NCBI GenBank assembly: GCA_046293395.1
Contig: JBKBOU010000001.1
Span: 930,001 to 994,000 of the forward strand
Direction: 5' to 3'
Length of the DNA: 64,000 bases
Origin: CAYNRA01 sp046293395
Lineage (GTDB): Bacteria > Bacteroidota > Bacteroidia > Cytophagales > Spirosomataceae
This document shows positions 52,249-61,260 of this stretch, piece after piece; within the stretch, counting starts at the first letter, position 1, and each line of letters opens with the position of its first letter. The position numbers were made by a program, and so were the translations under genes. The notes under the pieces are model-generated. The model worked only from the letters and a program-made list of their open reading frames with translations, ran no database searches and was not told the DNA's origin.

Positions 52249-53557
52249 CTAATAAAGTTGACCAAAGTAGCCATCCGTTCAAAGTGATGATAATTCCGGA
52301 TACAAAAAAAGCAATCCATTTCATTCGTTTCGTATTCACAAATACGCCCATTTTGTCTGCATCCGAGGTAATCGTAATGAGTGGAACAACGGCAAAACTA
52401 AGCTGTAAGGAAAGAATTACTTGACTGAAAACCAGCAATTGCCCTACTCCCGATTCCCCGTAATACAAAGCGGCAACCAAGGCGGGAATAATCGCTACGA
52501 GGCGCGTAAACAAGCGCCGAACCCATGGTTTTAATTTGAACTGAATGAAACCTTCCATAACTATCTGACCAGCAATGGTTCCGGTCAATGTCGAATTTTG
52601 ACCAGCTGCCAATAACGCAAAGGCGAAAACAATTCCTGCGTATTTTACACCCAAAACAGGTGCTAATAATTGATACGCCTCCCGAATATCTGCAATGCCT
52701 TCATACGCTGTGCCATGAAAAGCCGTAGCCGATAAAATAAGAATCGCGGCATTTACAAAGAAAGCTAGAAACAAGGAAAAAGTAGAATCAATGGTTGCAA
52801 ACCGAATTGCGTGTCTTTTCCCAGCCTCCGTCTCCTCAAAATTCCGTGTTTGCACAATACTAGAATGAAGATATAAATTGTGCGGCATGACGGTAGCTCC
52901 CAAAATACCAATCGCAATGTAAAGAACAGAAGAATCTGAAACAATCATCGACTGGGGGATTAATCCATGTAAAACTTTACCCCAAACGGGATCAGAAATC
53001 CAAATTTCATAGCCAAAACAACCAAAAATAAAGAATAAAAGTCCGCCCACGAGCGCTTCAATATACCGAAACCCTTTGGACTGAAGAAATAAAATGAGGA
53101 GAACATCGAGGCCGGTCAGCACAATGCCAATCGCCAAAGGCATGTCAAATAATAATTGCAATGCGACAGCAGAGCCGATGACTTCCGCCAAGTCTGTTGC
53201 TGCGATGGCGATTTCAGCCGTGAACCACAGAAAATAACTTGTAGGTTTGGAATACGAACTTTTGCACGCTTGCGCCAAATCTTTGCCCGTGGCAATACCC
53301 AATTTTAGCGATAAATGCTGGAGGAGCATGGCGAATAAATTCGAAATCAAGATAACAGACAAAAGGGTAAAACCAAAGCGAGAGCCTCCCTCCAAGGCAG
53401 TTGCCCAATTACCCGGATCTACGTATCCAACTGCTACCAAAAGCCCTGGGCCAATAAATGCGCGAAGTTGTCGCCAAAAAGACCCCTCTCTGCGAACAAA
53501 AATGGATTTGTGGACTTCCGGCAAAGAAGGTTCGTGTGTTTCTTTATTCCATTTCAT
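52235..53557 (-). CDS. mntH: Nramp family Mn2+/divalent metal transporter
   Basis: The 440-residue, roughly 11-helix proton-coupled importer has the canonical DPGN in VGYVDPGNWATALEGG and the TM6 motif GATVMPHNLYLHSSIVQTR, whose Met is typical of Mn2+/Fe2+-selective Nramp proteins. A divergent DtxR/MntR regulator and a palindromic operator lie upstream. Manganese is the most likely substrate. Confidence 0.95.
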   Translation of the reverse strand: MKWNKETHEPSLPEVHKSIFVRREGSFWRQLRAFIGPGLLVAVGYVDPGNWATALEGGSRFGFTLLSVILISNLFAMLLQHLSLKLGIATGKDLAQACKSSYSKPTSYFLWFTAEIAIAATDLAEVIGSAVALQLLFDMPLAIGIVLTGLDVLLILFLQSKGFRYIEALVGGLLFFIFGCFGYEIWISDPVWGKVLHGLIPQSMIVSDSSVLYIAIGILGATVMPHNLYLHSSIVQTRNFEETEAGKRHAIRFATIDSTFSLFLAFFVNAAILILSATAFHGTAYEGIADIREAYQLLAPVLGVKYAGIVFAFALLAAGQNSTLTGTIAGQIVMEGFIQFKLKPWVRRLFTRLVAIIPALVAALYYGESGVGQLLVFSQVILSLQLSFAVVPLITITSDADKMGVFVNTKRMKWIAFFVSGIIITLNGWLLWSTLLEWGG

Positions 53558-53576
53558 TGTGTTGTAAACTCCTTTT

Positions 53577-53584
53577 CAAAGATA
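53577..53584 (-). promoter_or_regulatory. -7 element of mntH
   Basis: TATCTTTG on the minus strand, 19 nt upstream of the mntH start; TTG is not at the ideal spacing. Confidence 0.55.
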
Positions 53585-53609
53585 TGTTCTTGGTTCTTCA
53601 AGGTGTAAA

Positions 53610-53621
53610 TATACATGTATA
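53610..53621. promoter_or_regulatory. 12-bp palindrome upstream of mntH
   Basis: TATACATGTATA is a perfect palindrome about 26-37 nt upstream of the mntH -7 element. It differs from the MntR-like palindrome at 53696, so a second regulator is possible. Confidence 0.4.
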
Positions 53622-53695
53622 TACCTTATTTTTCAGCCAAATATACACAAATTTGGCAAACCCTAATTCAATGATTATATATTTTGAAAAAATAA

Positions 53696-53711
53696 TTTAG
53701 ACGCATCTAAA
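53696..53711. promoter_or_regulatory. MntR/DtxR-type operator
   Basis: TTTAGA-CGCA-TCTAAA is a perfect palindrome of the general DtxR-family form, lying between mntH and the regulator, just upstream of the regulator -33 region. Confidence 0.7.
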
Positions 53712-53734
53712 TTTTTAAAATAAATGAGGTTTTC

Positions 53735-53742
53735 TATCTTTG
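53735..53742 (+). promoter_or_regulatory. -7 element of the MntR-like gene
   Basis: TATCTTTG, 23 nt upstream of the ATG at 53766; TTG not clear. Confidence 0.55.
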
Positions 53743-53765
53743 CTGTTGATTCAAAGTCATCACAC

Positions 53766-54428
53766 ATGCAAACATTCACGGAGGAAAATTATTTAAAAGC
53801 CATTTATCATTTGTCTAACCAAAAGGAAGACGGGCTTGTACAGACGAGCGCACTTGCAGAAATGATGCAGACGCGTTCGCCCACTGTGACAGACATGTTG
53901 AAGAAACTTGCTGATAAATCCTTGGTTCACTATACCAAATACCAAGGTGTTCGCCTGACAGATTCAGGAAACCAAGTTGCACTTAAAATCATTCGGAATC
54001 ACCGTTTGTGGGAAGTTTTTTTGGTAGAAAAGCTTGGGTTTAGCTGGGATGAAATCCATGAAATTGCCGAACAACTGGAGCATATTGACTCGGACGAACT
54101 GATTCAACGGCTCGATAGTTTCCTTAATTTCCCTAAATTTGACCCACACGGAGATCCTATTCCAGACCATACCGGGACGATGCCCTCCACCACGCAATGC
54201 AAACTAACCGTTGCCCCACTCGATACGCCTCTTTTCCTGACGAGCGTGTCCGAGGATTCTGCTCTATTTTTACAACATCTGGACAAACTTGGTTTGACAA
54301 TCGGGGTTGGGATTGTCGTGCTATCTGTCAATGCTTTTGACCATTCCTTGCAAATATCCATTGATGCGCAACCTCCTATTTTTATTACCTCTTTGGTAGC
54401 TCAAAACGTTTGGGTAGGTATTCATTAA
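53766..54428 (+). CDS. mntR: metal-dependent transcriptional regulator, DtxR/MntR family
   Basis: The 220-residue protein has an N-terminal winged HTH (TEENYLKAIYHLS, SPTVTDMLKKLADKSLVHY), a helical dimerisation/metal domain (RNHRLWEVFLVEKLGFSWDEIHEIAEQLEHI) and a C-terminal SH3-like/FeoA-like region. His, Glu and Asp ligands suit Mn2+ or Fe2+. The start at 53766 (MQTFTEENYL) fits better than the open frame 14 codons upstream. It is divergent from mntH and should repress it when metal is plentiful. Confidence 0.92.
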   Translation: MQTFTEENYLKAIYHLSNQKEDGLVQTSALAEMMQTRSPTVTDMLKKLADKSLVHYTKYQGVRLTDSGNQVALKIIRNHRLWEVFLVEKLGFSWDEIHEIAEQLEHIDSDELIQRLDSFLNFPKFDPHGDPIPDHTGTMPSTTQCKLTVAPLDTPLFLTSVSEDSALFLQHLDKLGLTIGVGIVVLSVNAFDHSLQISIDAQPPIFITSLVAQNVWVGIH

Positions 54429-54608
54429 TCCGTTTTTAATTCAACTAAATCTCCAAAAAGTAACAAATCATTCACCACAAAAAAGGTGGTCGTTCGCGTT
54501 TTCATTTGTTACGTTCACCTAATTCTGGGCAAAACACGCTTGTGTTTCCAAAAAATAGGTAGCACTTTTCCGATGTTTTTTAGGAAAATATCAACAAAAC
54601 ACGGAAAT

Positions 54609-56093
54609 ATGGCAATGTGGATTAGTCTTCTCTCGTATATGGGGGTCATCGTTTTTATCGTTATTCGCGGTGCACTTCGAACCAAAAATATGGCGGACTA
54701 TGCCGTGGGTAGCATCGCTTTTTCACCTTGGATGGTCGGTTTATCACTTGCTGCCGGCATGACGAGTGCGGCTACTTTCATCATAAATCCTGGTTTTGTT
54801 GCTTATTTTGGTTTGAGTGGCGTACTGTCTATGGCGGTGTTTTTACCTTTGGGCGCTTTGGTTTCCTTGGTCGTCATGTCCAAGGGATTTCGAAAAATCG
54901 GGAGTACTATCAAAGCTGTCACCCTTGCACAATGGATTGGCATTCGGTACGACAGCAAACCATTTGCCTTATTTTTTGCCTTTCTCTCCCTCCTTTTAAT
55001 CACGTTTATCGTCCTTATTTGTGTAGGAATGACCCAAGTTTTGAGCAATGCACTGGGTACAGAACCTATCCCGACGTTGATTGTCAGTGTTGCCTTTATT
55101 TTTGGTTATATGATGTTTGGTGGTGCTAATTCAATGGTTTATACCAATGTTATTCAGGCATTCATCAAGGTATTTGTGGGGATTGTCTTACTTGCCTCAG
55201 GGTACAGTCATTTCTCTGATGGCTTTAGCGGATTTGTAGAAAAATTGGCTGCCATTGATATAAACCTAACGGGCGCTTACAACCCTGAAAGTCCACTTTT
55301 TCGGGATTTTTTTGAGGTAGTCATTTGTCAATTAATTGTAGGCGTTGCTATTGTTTGCCAGCCTCATATTATCACCCGTTCCTTGTTTTTGAAAAACGAC
55401 AAGGAAGTCAATACCTATCTGTGGGTCAGTAGTTTTGTTCTCTTATTTTTCTTCTTTGTCGTATTTGTTGGTTTGTATGCGCGCCTCGATTTTCCCGATT
55501 TGACGCACAACGGCGAAGTAATCACGGTGGACAAAATGATGTCCAAATACGTAACAACTCACTTTTCGCCAACTTGGAGCGTATTGATGGTAATAGGTAT
55601 TTTTTCTGCGGGTATTGCGACCTTAGAAGGGCTGATACAGTCGATTTCAGCAACGATTACTTCCGATTTAATCAAACCCATTATGGGTGCGACAATCATC
55701 AAATCTGCGGAAAATCCAAAAGGGTTTATGACCGAGTTTATTCTACACAAAGTAGTCATTATTTTCTTGGCGACTGTGGCTATTCTGATTTCGTATTCTC
55801 AAATTATTGAACCTGATTTAAGTGTGGGTATTTTTGCGCAAGCGGGCGTGTACGGCTATTTTTCAGCTGCGTTTGTGCCTGTTTTATTCGGAACGTTTTT
55901 ACCCCGCGTAGCTAGTTGGATTCCGCTTACTTCGTCGGTTATTGCCTTGATTACGCACTTCGGCATTTATTATTTTCGACTTACGCCCTATTTGGCTGAA
56001 GGAACTCGAAATCCGGGTATTTCTGCGGCAATAGCCATTAGTCTCTCTGTTTGTATTGGACTCATCTTCTACCTCATCTCAAAGAAAAAATGA
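54609..56093 (+). CDS. sodium:solute symporter (SSS family)
   Basis: The 494-residue protein has about 13 membrane helices. Sequence features include AAGMTSAATFIINPGF, GFRKIGSTIKAVTLAQWIGIR, and FIFGYMMFGGANSMVYTNVI. It resembles the PanF/ActP branch that moves carboxylates with Na+, although the substrate cannot be told. The start was placed at 54609 because the upstream open frame is not membrane-like. It is the first gene of a five-gene set and its TGA overlaps the next ATG (ATGA). Confidence 0.9.
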   Translation: MAMWISLLSYMGVIVFIVIRGALRTKNMADYAVGSIAFSPWMVGLSLAAGMTSAATFIINPGFVAYFGLSGVLSMAVFLPLGALVSLVVMSKGFRKIGSTIKAVTLAQWIGIRYDSKPFALFFAFLSLLLITFIVLICVGMTQVLSNALGTEPIPTLIVSVAFIFGYMMFGGANSMVYTNVIQAFIKVFVGIVLLASGYSHFSDGFSGFVEKLAAIDINLTGAYNPESPLFRDFFEVVICQLIVGVAIVCQPHIITRSLFLKNDKEVNTYLWVSSFVLLFFFFVVFVGLYARLDFPDLTHNGEVITVDKMMSKYVTTHFSPTWSVLMVIGIFSAGIATLEGLIQSISATITSDLIKPIMGATIIKSAENPKGFMTEFILHKVVIIFLATVAILISYSQIIEPDLSVGIFAQAGVYGYFSAAFVPVLFGTFLPRVASWIPLTSSVIALITHFGIYYFRLTPYLAEGTRNPGISAAIAISLSVCIGLIFYLISKKK

Positions 56094-57016
56094 AAAAATT
56101 ACTCCTTTTTTTGCTTGTACTTACCACAAAAGCTAGTTGGGCACAGGATTGTAATCTTTCGTACAGCACATCTGATTTAGCCTTTCAATCTGTGGAAGGA
56201 CTAAAAATCGCCTACCAAGAAGAAACGGCGCGAAGAAGCCCGAATACAGTTATTTTTCTGCATGGATTGGGTGGAAATCTCACGCATTGGAGTCAGACAA
56301 AACTCTCCAATACCCATGTCATACGAATGGATTTACCCGGTTATGGTTATTCTGACCCTATTCCGTCTGAAATTCCATCCGACCAACTTTTAACTTTTTA
56401 TGCTGAAAAAATCAGTCAATTTATTGAAGCTAAAAAGTTAAAAAATGTACTCTTGGTAGGGCATTCGATGGGTGGACAAATTGCGGTACATACGGCACTA
56501 CTTTATCCAGAAAAAATACAAAAACTGGCTTTGATTGCACCCGCTGGACTTGAGACCTTCTCAGAAAAGGAAGCAGCCGTTTTGATAAATTATGCCCAAC
56601 CTTCTTTTTTTAAATTACAAACAGAACCGCAAGTTCGGGCAGGTTTTTTAAGCAACTTTTACCAGTTTCCGGCAAGTGCTGAATTTCTTGTTGCAGACCG
56701 AATGAAACTCGCCCAATGTTCCTCTTTTGATTCCTATTTTTCGACAGTTGCAGGTGGTGTAAAAAGTATGTTGAACCAGCCAATTCGGGAAAAATTAGGG
56801 GAAATGAAGCAGCCTACTTTGGTTATTTTTGGTCGCCAAGATGCGCTCATTCCAAATAAATTATTCCATCCAACACTGACAACAGAAACAGTCGCCCAAA
56901 TTTCTTCTGAAATACCGACGAGCCAACTGGAGCTAATCGACGGAGCAGGTCATTTGGTGATGTTCGAACAAGCAGAACGCGTAAACAAACTTCTAACCAT
57001 TTTTATACACAAATAA
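56090..57016 (+). CDS. secreted alpha/beta hydrolase
   Basis: The 308-residue protein has a signal peptide (LLLFLLVLTTKASWAQ), so it acts in the periplasm or outside. The hydrolase core shows TVIFLHGLGGNLTHW (oxyanion), LLVGHSMGGQIAVHTA (nucleophile Ser), IFGRQDALIP (Asp) and DGAGHLVMFEQ (His), a full catalytic triad. It starts in an ATGA overlap with the symporter and ends 16 nt before the TonB receptor. An esterase for a larger substrate is the natural guess. Confidence 0.92.
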   Translation: MKKLLLFLLVLTTKASWAQDCNLSYSTSDLAFQSVEGLKIAYQEETARRSPNTVIFLHGLGGNLTHWSQTKLSNTHVIRMDLPGYGYSDPIPSEIPSDQLLTFYAEKISQFIEAKKLKNVLLVGHSMGGQIAVHTALLYPEKIQKLALIAPAGLETFSEKEAAVLINYAQPSFFKLQTEPQVRAGFLSNFYQFPASAEFLVADRMKLAQCSSFDSYFSTVAGGVKSMLNQPIREKLGEMKQPTLVIFGRQDALIPNKLFHPTLTTETVAQISSEIPTSQLELIDGAGHLVMFEQAERVNKLLTIFIHK

Positions 57017-57032
57017 ACCGTAATCTATTTCT

Positions 57033-59618
57033 ATGAAACATCTATTCACTTTACTTTTAGCCACCTTCATTTCTGTTGGTGTTTATGCACAAGCCGGGAA
57101 AGTCGCCGGTCGAGTCACAGATGCAAATACAAGTGACGCGCTGATTGGAGCTTCCGTGACAGTTCAAGGCACAAAATTAGGTGCCTTAGTTAATGCAAAT
57201 GGTCAATATGAATTACAGAATGTACCAAATGGGAGCCAAAAAATCACGGTTTCGTATGTTGGTTATGCCAGCCAAACAAAAACAGTGAATGTAACAGGCA
57301 GCCAATCTCTTGATTTCGCTTTGGAGGTTTCAAATGTTTTAGGTGATGAAATCGTCGTATCTGCGAGTCGCCGCCCAGAGAAATTAACAGATGCGCCCGC
57401 TTCTATTTCCGTGATTACAACCAAAGATTTAGACCAATTGGCTGGGTTCAATGTCGGGGAATTGGCATCGAAAATCCAAGGGGTAGAGTTTGTTCGTACA
57501 GGTGTAAACGGCGTAGGTTTGAATGCTCGTGGTTTCAATAATGCCTTCAATGCAAAAGTATTTGGCATGACAGACGGCCGTAACTCCATGATGGCTGGAG
57601 GCAGTGGCTTGCCAGCTGGTATCATGAATACGGTCATTAAAGAAGATATTGAGCGTGTAGAAGTGGTATTAGGACCAAATTCGGCACTTTATGGACCTAA
57701 TGCACACAATGGGGTTGTCAATACAATTACCAAAGACCCACGCAGATACCAAGGAACTACCGTTGCCTTGAGTGCTGGAAATCAGTCGGTTATATCGGGT
57801 CGCTTGCGTCATGCACAGAAAATATCGGATAAATTAGCTTTCAAGGTAACGGGTGAATTTACGCAAGGCAATGATTTCACTTTTTACGATAGCGTGTATG
57901 TTGGAAACGGAACATTTTACGGTCCGGTTCGAGCAGTTCCAGAGAAAGTCGAAACATTCAAGTTTAGCCACCAAAGAGGTGAAGCAGGTTTGTATTACAG
58001 CGTTACACCGAAATCAGACATCATCGTTTCCTATGGTGGTAGTATCAACGACTTTTTGGGGGTCAATAACGTAGGTAGAAACCAAATCAAAGACTGGCGT
58101 TTCTCGTATTTACAATCTCGTTTTGTTTCACCGAAATTATTTGCGCAAGTTTACTATACATGGACGAACGTCGGAGATTCATTTGGAATTACACCATATA
58201 CCCGCGATTATACCAACCGTTTGAACAGCGCAATTGTACCAGGAAGTCCGTTATTCCCCGCTTTTGGAGCAGCATTTGGTCGTTTAGATGAAGCGCAAGC
58301 AGATGCATTCGGGATGCGTTTTGGAAACCGTTTCAAAGAAAAATCGGGTCGTTTGAATGCAGAAGCGCAATACAATGAAAGCTGGGAGGACATCGGTTTA
58401 AGTATGGTTACATCGGTTACTTACCAAAAAGATTACCCAAATACATTTGGAACATCTCTTGCTGATAGCAATATTCCTGGGGAACTTGGCAACAATTTGA
58501 TTACCATCGAGCAGTTAGGCGGCGCAGTACAATTAGAAAAAACATTGCCAGCCAAAATGAAATTAGTTGGAGCCGCAAGATTGGATAATCACAGCGTATT
58601 CGGTAATTTATTTGCCCCTAAATTAGCTTTGGTAAAAAGCACAAAAACGGGTAGTTTCCGGGCAACGTATGGACAAGCGTATGCTGCACCTATCATTTTA
58701 TTCCAATATGCAAGTATTTTTGGCGTGGTGTATGGAAACGGAGATGGTATTTCGTATATCCCGAACGGAGCAAATGTAAACGATGCAAATGCAGTAAAAG
58801 TAACCGATAAACTCGCTCCAGAACGCATCGGTACGTGGGAAGTTGGCTACAAAGGAACATTAAACAAAAAACTGTACCTTGATATCAATGGATATTATGG
58901 CCGTACAGAAAACTTCTTGAGCCCAACTATTGCCGTAGGCGGTCGCCCATTGAGCGTTGGAAATATTCCGATTCCGACACAAGGGTTGGCATTGCCTGGA
59001 ACGGTTGCAGCCAACGGAACTTTGGCAGGTGCTACTTTCTTATCTTACTTTAATTATGGCCAAGTAGATGCTTGGGGATTGGATGTAGGCTTGAATTTCT
59101 TTGCCACAGATAATATCTCGTTGAGTGTGAAATACTCGTACTTTGATTCAGATATTACCGAAGAAAACATCAAAAACGATGCAAACAGAGATGGTGCTGT
59201 TTCGGCAGAAGAAAGAAGCTTGAATGCACCTAAAAATAGATTAGCAGCGACGTTAAGCTTCCAAAATTTAATGAAGAAACGCTTGTTTGTCAATATGTCG
59301 ATGCGTGCTGTTCAAAAATTTGATTTTTACTCAGGAAACCAAATTGGCACAGAAGCAGGTGCAGGAAAAAGAGGAGTTGTTACTGCTACTTTACCGAATG
59401 GAACTACAGTAAACTACCTGAAAAACTTCAATCACGGTGCCTTGGGGGGCTTTACTACGTTTGACTTGAGCGCGGGTTACGTCATCAACAAAAACCTAAC
59501 TTTCGGTGCAGCAATTAGCAATATTTTCAATACTACACAACGTGAATTTGTTGGTTCACCCAGTATTGGAAGATTGTATTCCGCAGAACTGAAGTTCCAT
59601 GTACCGTATAAAAAATAA
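57033..59618 (+). CDS. TonB-dependent receptor
   Basis: The 861-residue receptor has a signal peptide (LLLATFISVGVYAQ) and a carboxypeptidase-like domain (VAGRVTDANTSDALIGASVT, residues about 20-100). The TonB-box-like DEIVVSASRRPEK is followed by a plug (VEVVLGPNSALYGPNAHNGV) and a barrel ending FHVPYKK. It does not pair with a SusD gene, so it works alone. Co-directional with a Na+ symporter and hydrolases, it is the outer-membrane door of the locus. Confidence 0.94.
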   Translation: MKHLFTLLLATFISVGVYAQAGKVAGRVTDANTSDALIGASVTVQGTKLGALVNANGQYELQNVPNGSQKITVSYVGYASQTKTVNVTGSQSLDFALEVSNVLGDEIVVSASRRPEKLTDAPASISVITTKDLDQLAGFNVGELASKIQGVEFVRTGVNGVGLNARGFNNAFNAKVFGMTDGRNSMMAGGSGLPAGIMNTVIKEDIERVEVVLGPNSALYGPNAHNGVVNTITKDPRRYQGTTVALSAGNQSVISGRLRHAQKISDKLAFKVTGEFTQGNDFTFYDSVYVGNGTFYGPVRAVPEKVETFKFSHQRGEAGLYYSVTPKSDIIVSYGGSINDFLGVNNVGRNQIKDWRFSYLQSRFVSPKLFAQVYYTWTNVGDSFGITPYTRDYTNRLNSAIVPGSPLFPAFGAAFGRLDEAQADAFGMRFGNRFKEKSGRLNAEAQYNESWEDIGLSMVTSVTYQKDYPNTFGTSLADSNIPGELGNNLITIEQLGGAVQLEKTLPAKMKLVGAARLDNHSVFGNLFAPKLALVKSTKTGSFRATYGQAYAAPIILFQYASIFGVVYGNGDGISYIPNGANVNDANAVKVTDKLAPERIGTWEVGYKGTLNKKLYLDINGYYGRTENFLSPTIAVGGRPLSVGNIPIPTQGLALPGTVAANGTLAGATFLSYFNYGQVDAWGLDVGLNFFATDNISLSVKYSYFDSDITEENIKNDANRDGAVSAEERSLNAPKNRLAATLSFQNLMKKRLFVNMSMRAVQKFDFYSGNQIGTEAGAGKRGVVTATLPNGTTVNYLKNFNHGALGGFTTFDLSAGYVINKNLTFGAAISNIFNTTQREFVGSPSIGRLYSAELKFHVPYKK

Positions 59619-59635
59619 TTTATTTATTACGTCCG

Positions 59636-59672
59636 AAAAACTGGGTAGCCCATTCTAGGTTATCCAGTTTTT
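59636..59672 (+). terminator. hairpin after the TonB receptor gene
   Basis: AAAAACTGGGT and ATCCAGTTTTT pair (one wobble) around a 15-nt loop. It may partially end transcription between the receptor and the ligase. Confidence 0.6.
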
Positions 59673-59727
59673 AGCCAAAAGCGCGTCGTACTTCCATTTC
59701 ATCAACAACCTTTCACACACACAAACC

Positions 59728-61260
59728 ATGCTCACTATTCATCAACTTCTCACCAGAAACGCTCGATATCGTCCGAACCACTTGGCATTTCTTTTCAAAG
59801 ATATTCGACTCACGTATTACGAGTTCAACCAATCTGTCAATCAATTATGTCATGCTTTGCAAGCGCTTGGTGTTCAGAAGGGTACAAAAATATCTACACT
59901 GCTACCCAATAGTTTTGAACTGTATGAAACCTACTGGGCATGTGCCAAACTGGGTGCAGTTTGTGTACCCAACAGCCCCATGTTGCGGGGTTCAGGCTTG
60001 GTTAATTTACTCAATAATTCAGATACGTTCTTAACCATTAGCACAAAAAGTTTGCAACCTTATTTGGAAGAGGTTCGCGACCAACTGACTTGTAAATATT
60101 TTTGGTTGAATGATGCCGAGATGGACGGCTACCCGAATTATGCCCAAATGAAAGAAGGTCATTCTACGGAAGAACCTACGCTCGAAACTCCTATTTACGG
60201 CTCAGACCCGTACAATATCATATATTCAAGTGGGACAACGGGCTTACCGAAAGGCATTGTGATTAATCACGAAGTACGCGCTTTGTACGGTTCTCTTTTC
60301 GCCAATTATTTCCGAATGACGCCCGAAAGCATCGTCATGCACTCCGGTTCAATTGTTTTTAACGGTTCATTTTTGACGCTACTTCCAACTATGTTTGTTG
60401 GTGCAACCTATATTTTACTTGATCATTTCGACGCTCAGGAAGTCACGGAAACCATTCGAAGAGAAAAAGTCACACATACGATTCTTGTGCCTTCGCAGAT
60501 TGTCACGTGTCTTGGGTTGGAGACATTCAAGAAAGAAAATTTGGCGAGTTTGGAGTATATTTTATCGGTGGGCGCACCTCTTTTATTGGAACACAAAGAG
60601 GCGTTGAATCAGCGTGCGCCAGGTGTTTTTTATGAGCTATACGGCTTAACTGAAGGATTTATGACGATTTTGGATAAGACAGAATTTACCTTAAAATCTG
60701 GGTCGGTGGGCGCTCCTCCTCAGTTTATGGATATTAAGATTGTGGATACCGATGGAAAAGAACTTCCACAGGGAGAAATCGGGGAAATCATTGGGCGAAG
60801 TCCATTACTAATGACTGAATACTACAAGAATCCAGCACAGACAGCCGAGGCAATCCAGGAAGGTTGGCTTTATACAGGTGATTTGGGATATTTGGACGAA
60901 GATGGTTATTTGTTTTTGACAGGAAGGAAAAAAGATTTGATTATTTCTGGGGGCGTTAATGTATATCCTATTGATATTGAGGAGATTATAGCAACACATT
61001 CAGGTGTACAGGATGTTTCTGTTTTCGGGATTCCCCATGCTGAATGGGGAGAAACTCCGGTTGCAGCTGTGATTCTCAAACCCAATCAGGAAATTTCTTC
61101 GACACAAATCAAAGCCTTTGCGAACGAACGCTTGGGTGCAAGATACCAAAAAGTATATGACGTTGTATTGGTAGAGGAATTTCCGAAAAACGTCGCAGGA
61201 AAAACATTGAAGCGCGAGCTCCGCGATAGATATATACAACAAAGACAACAACAGCAATGA
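59728..61260 (+). CDS. acyl-CoA ligase (class I adenylate-forming enzyme)
   Basis: The 510-residue ligase has the AMP-binding signature NIIYSSGTTGLPKGIVINHE, YELYGLTEGFM, the hinge region GWLYTGDLGYLDEDGYLFLTG, RKKDLIISGGVNVYPIDIEE and the C-terminal catalytic lysine in AGKTLKREL. It should turn a carboxylic acid into its CoA thioester with ATP. Length suits a medium, long or aromatic acid ligase. Its last codons overlap the next gene (ATGA). Confidence 0.94.
   Translation: MLTIHQLLTRNARYRPNHLAFLFKDIRLTYYEFNQSVNQLCHALQALGVQKGTKISTLLPNSFELYETYWACAKLGAVCVPNSPMLRGSGLVNLLNNSDTFLTISTKSLQPYLEEVRDQLTCKYFWLNDAEMDGYPNYAQMKEGHSTEEPTLETPIYGSDPYNIIYSSGTTGLPKGIVINHEVRALYGSLFANYFRMTPESIVMHSGSIVFNGSFLTLLPTMFVGATYILLDHFDAQEVTETIRREKVTHTILVPSQIVTCLGLETFKKENLASLEYILSVGAPLLLEHKEALNQRAPGVFYELYGLTEGFMTILDKTEFTLKSGSVGAPPQFMDIKIVDTDGKELPQGEIGEIIGRSPLLMTEYYKNPAQTAEAIQEGWLYTGDLGYLDEDGYLFLTGRKKDLIISGGVNVYPIDIEEIIATHSGVQDVSVFGIPHAEWGETPVAAVILKPNQEISSTQIKAFANERLGARYQKVYDVVLVEEFPKNVAGKTLKRELRDRYIQQRQQQQ

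Noticed and set aside
54486..54608. Long N-terminal extension of the sodium symporter (41 codons)
   Set aside because: Not membrane-like, no match to SSS N-termini; 54609 gives a normal first helix.
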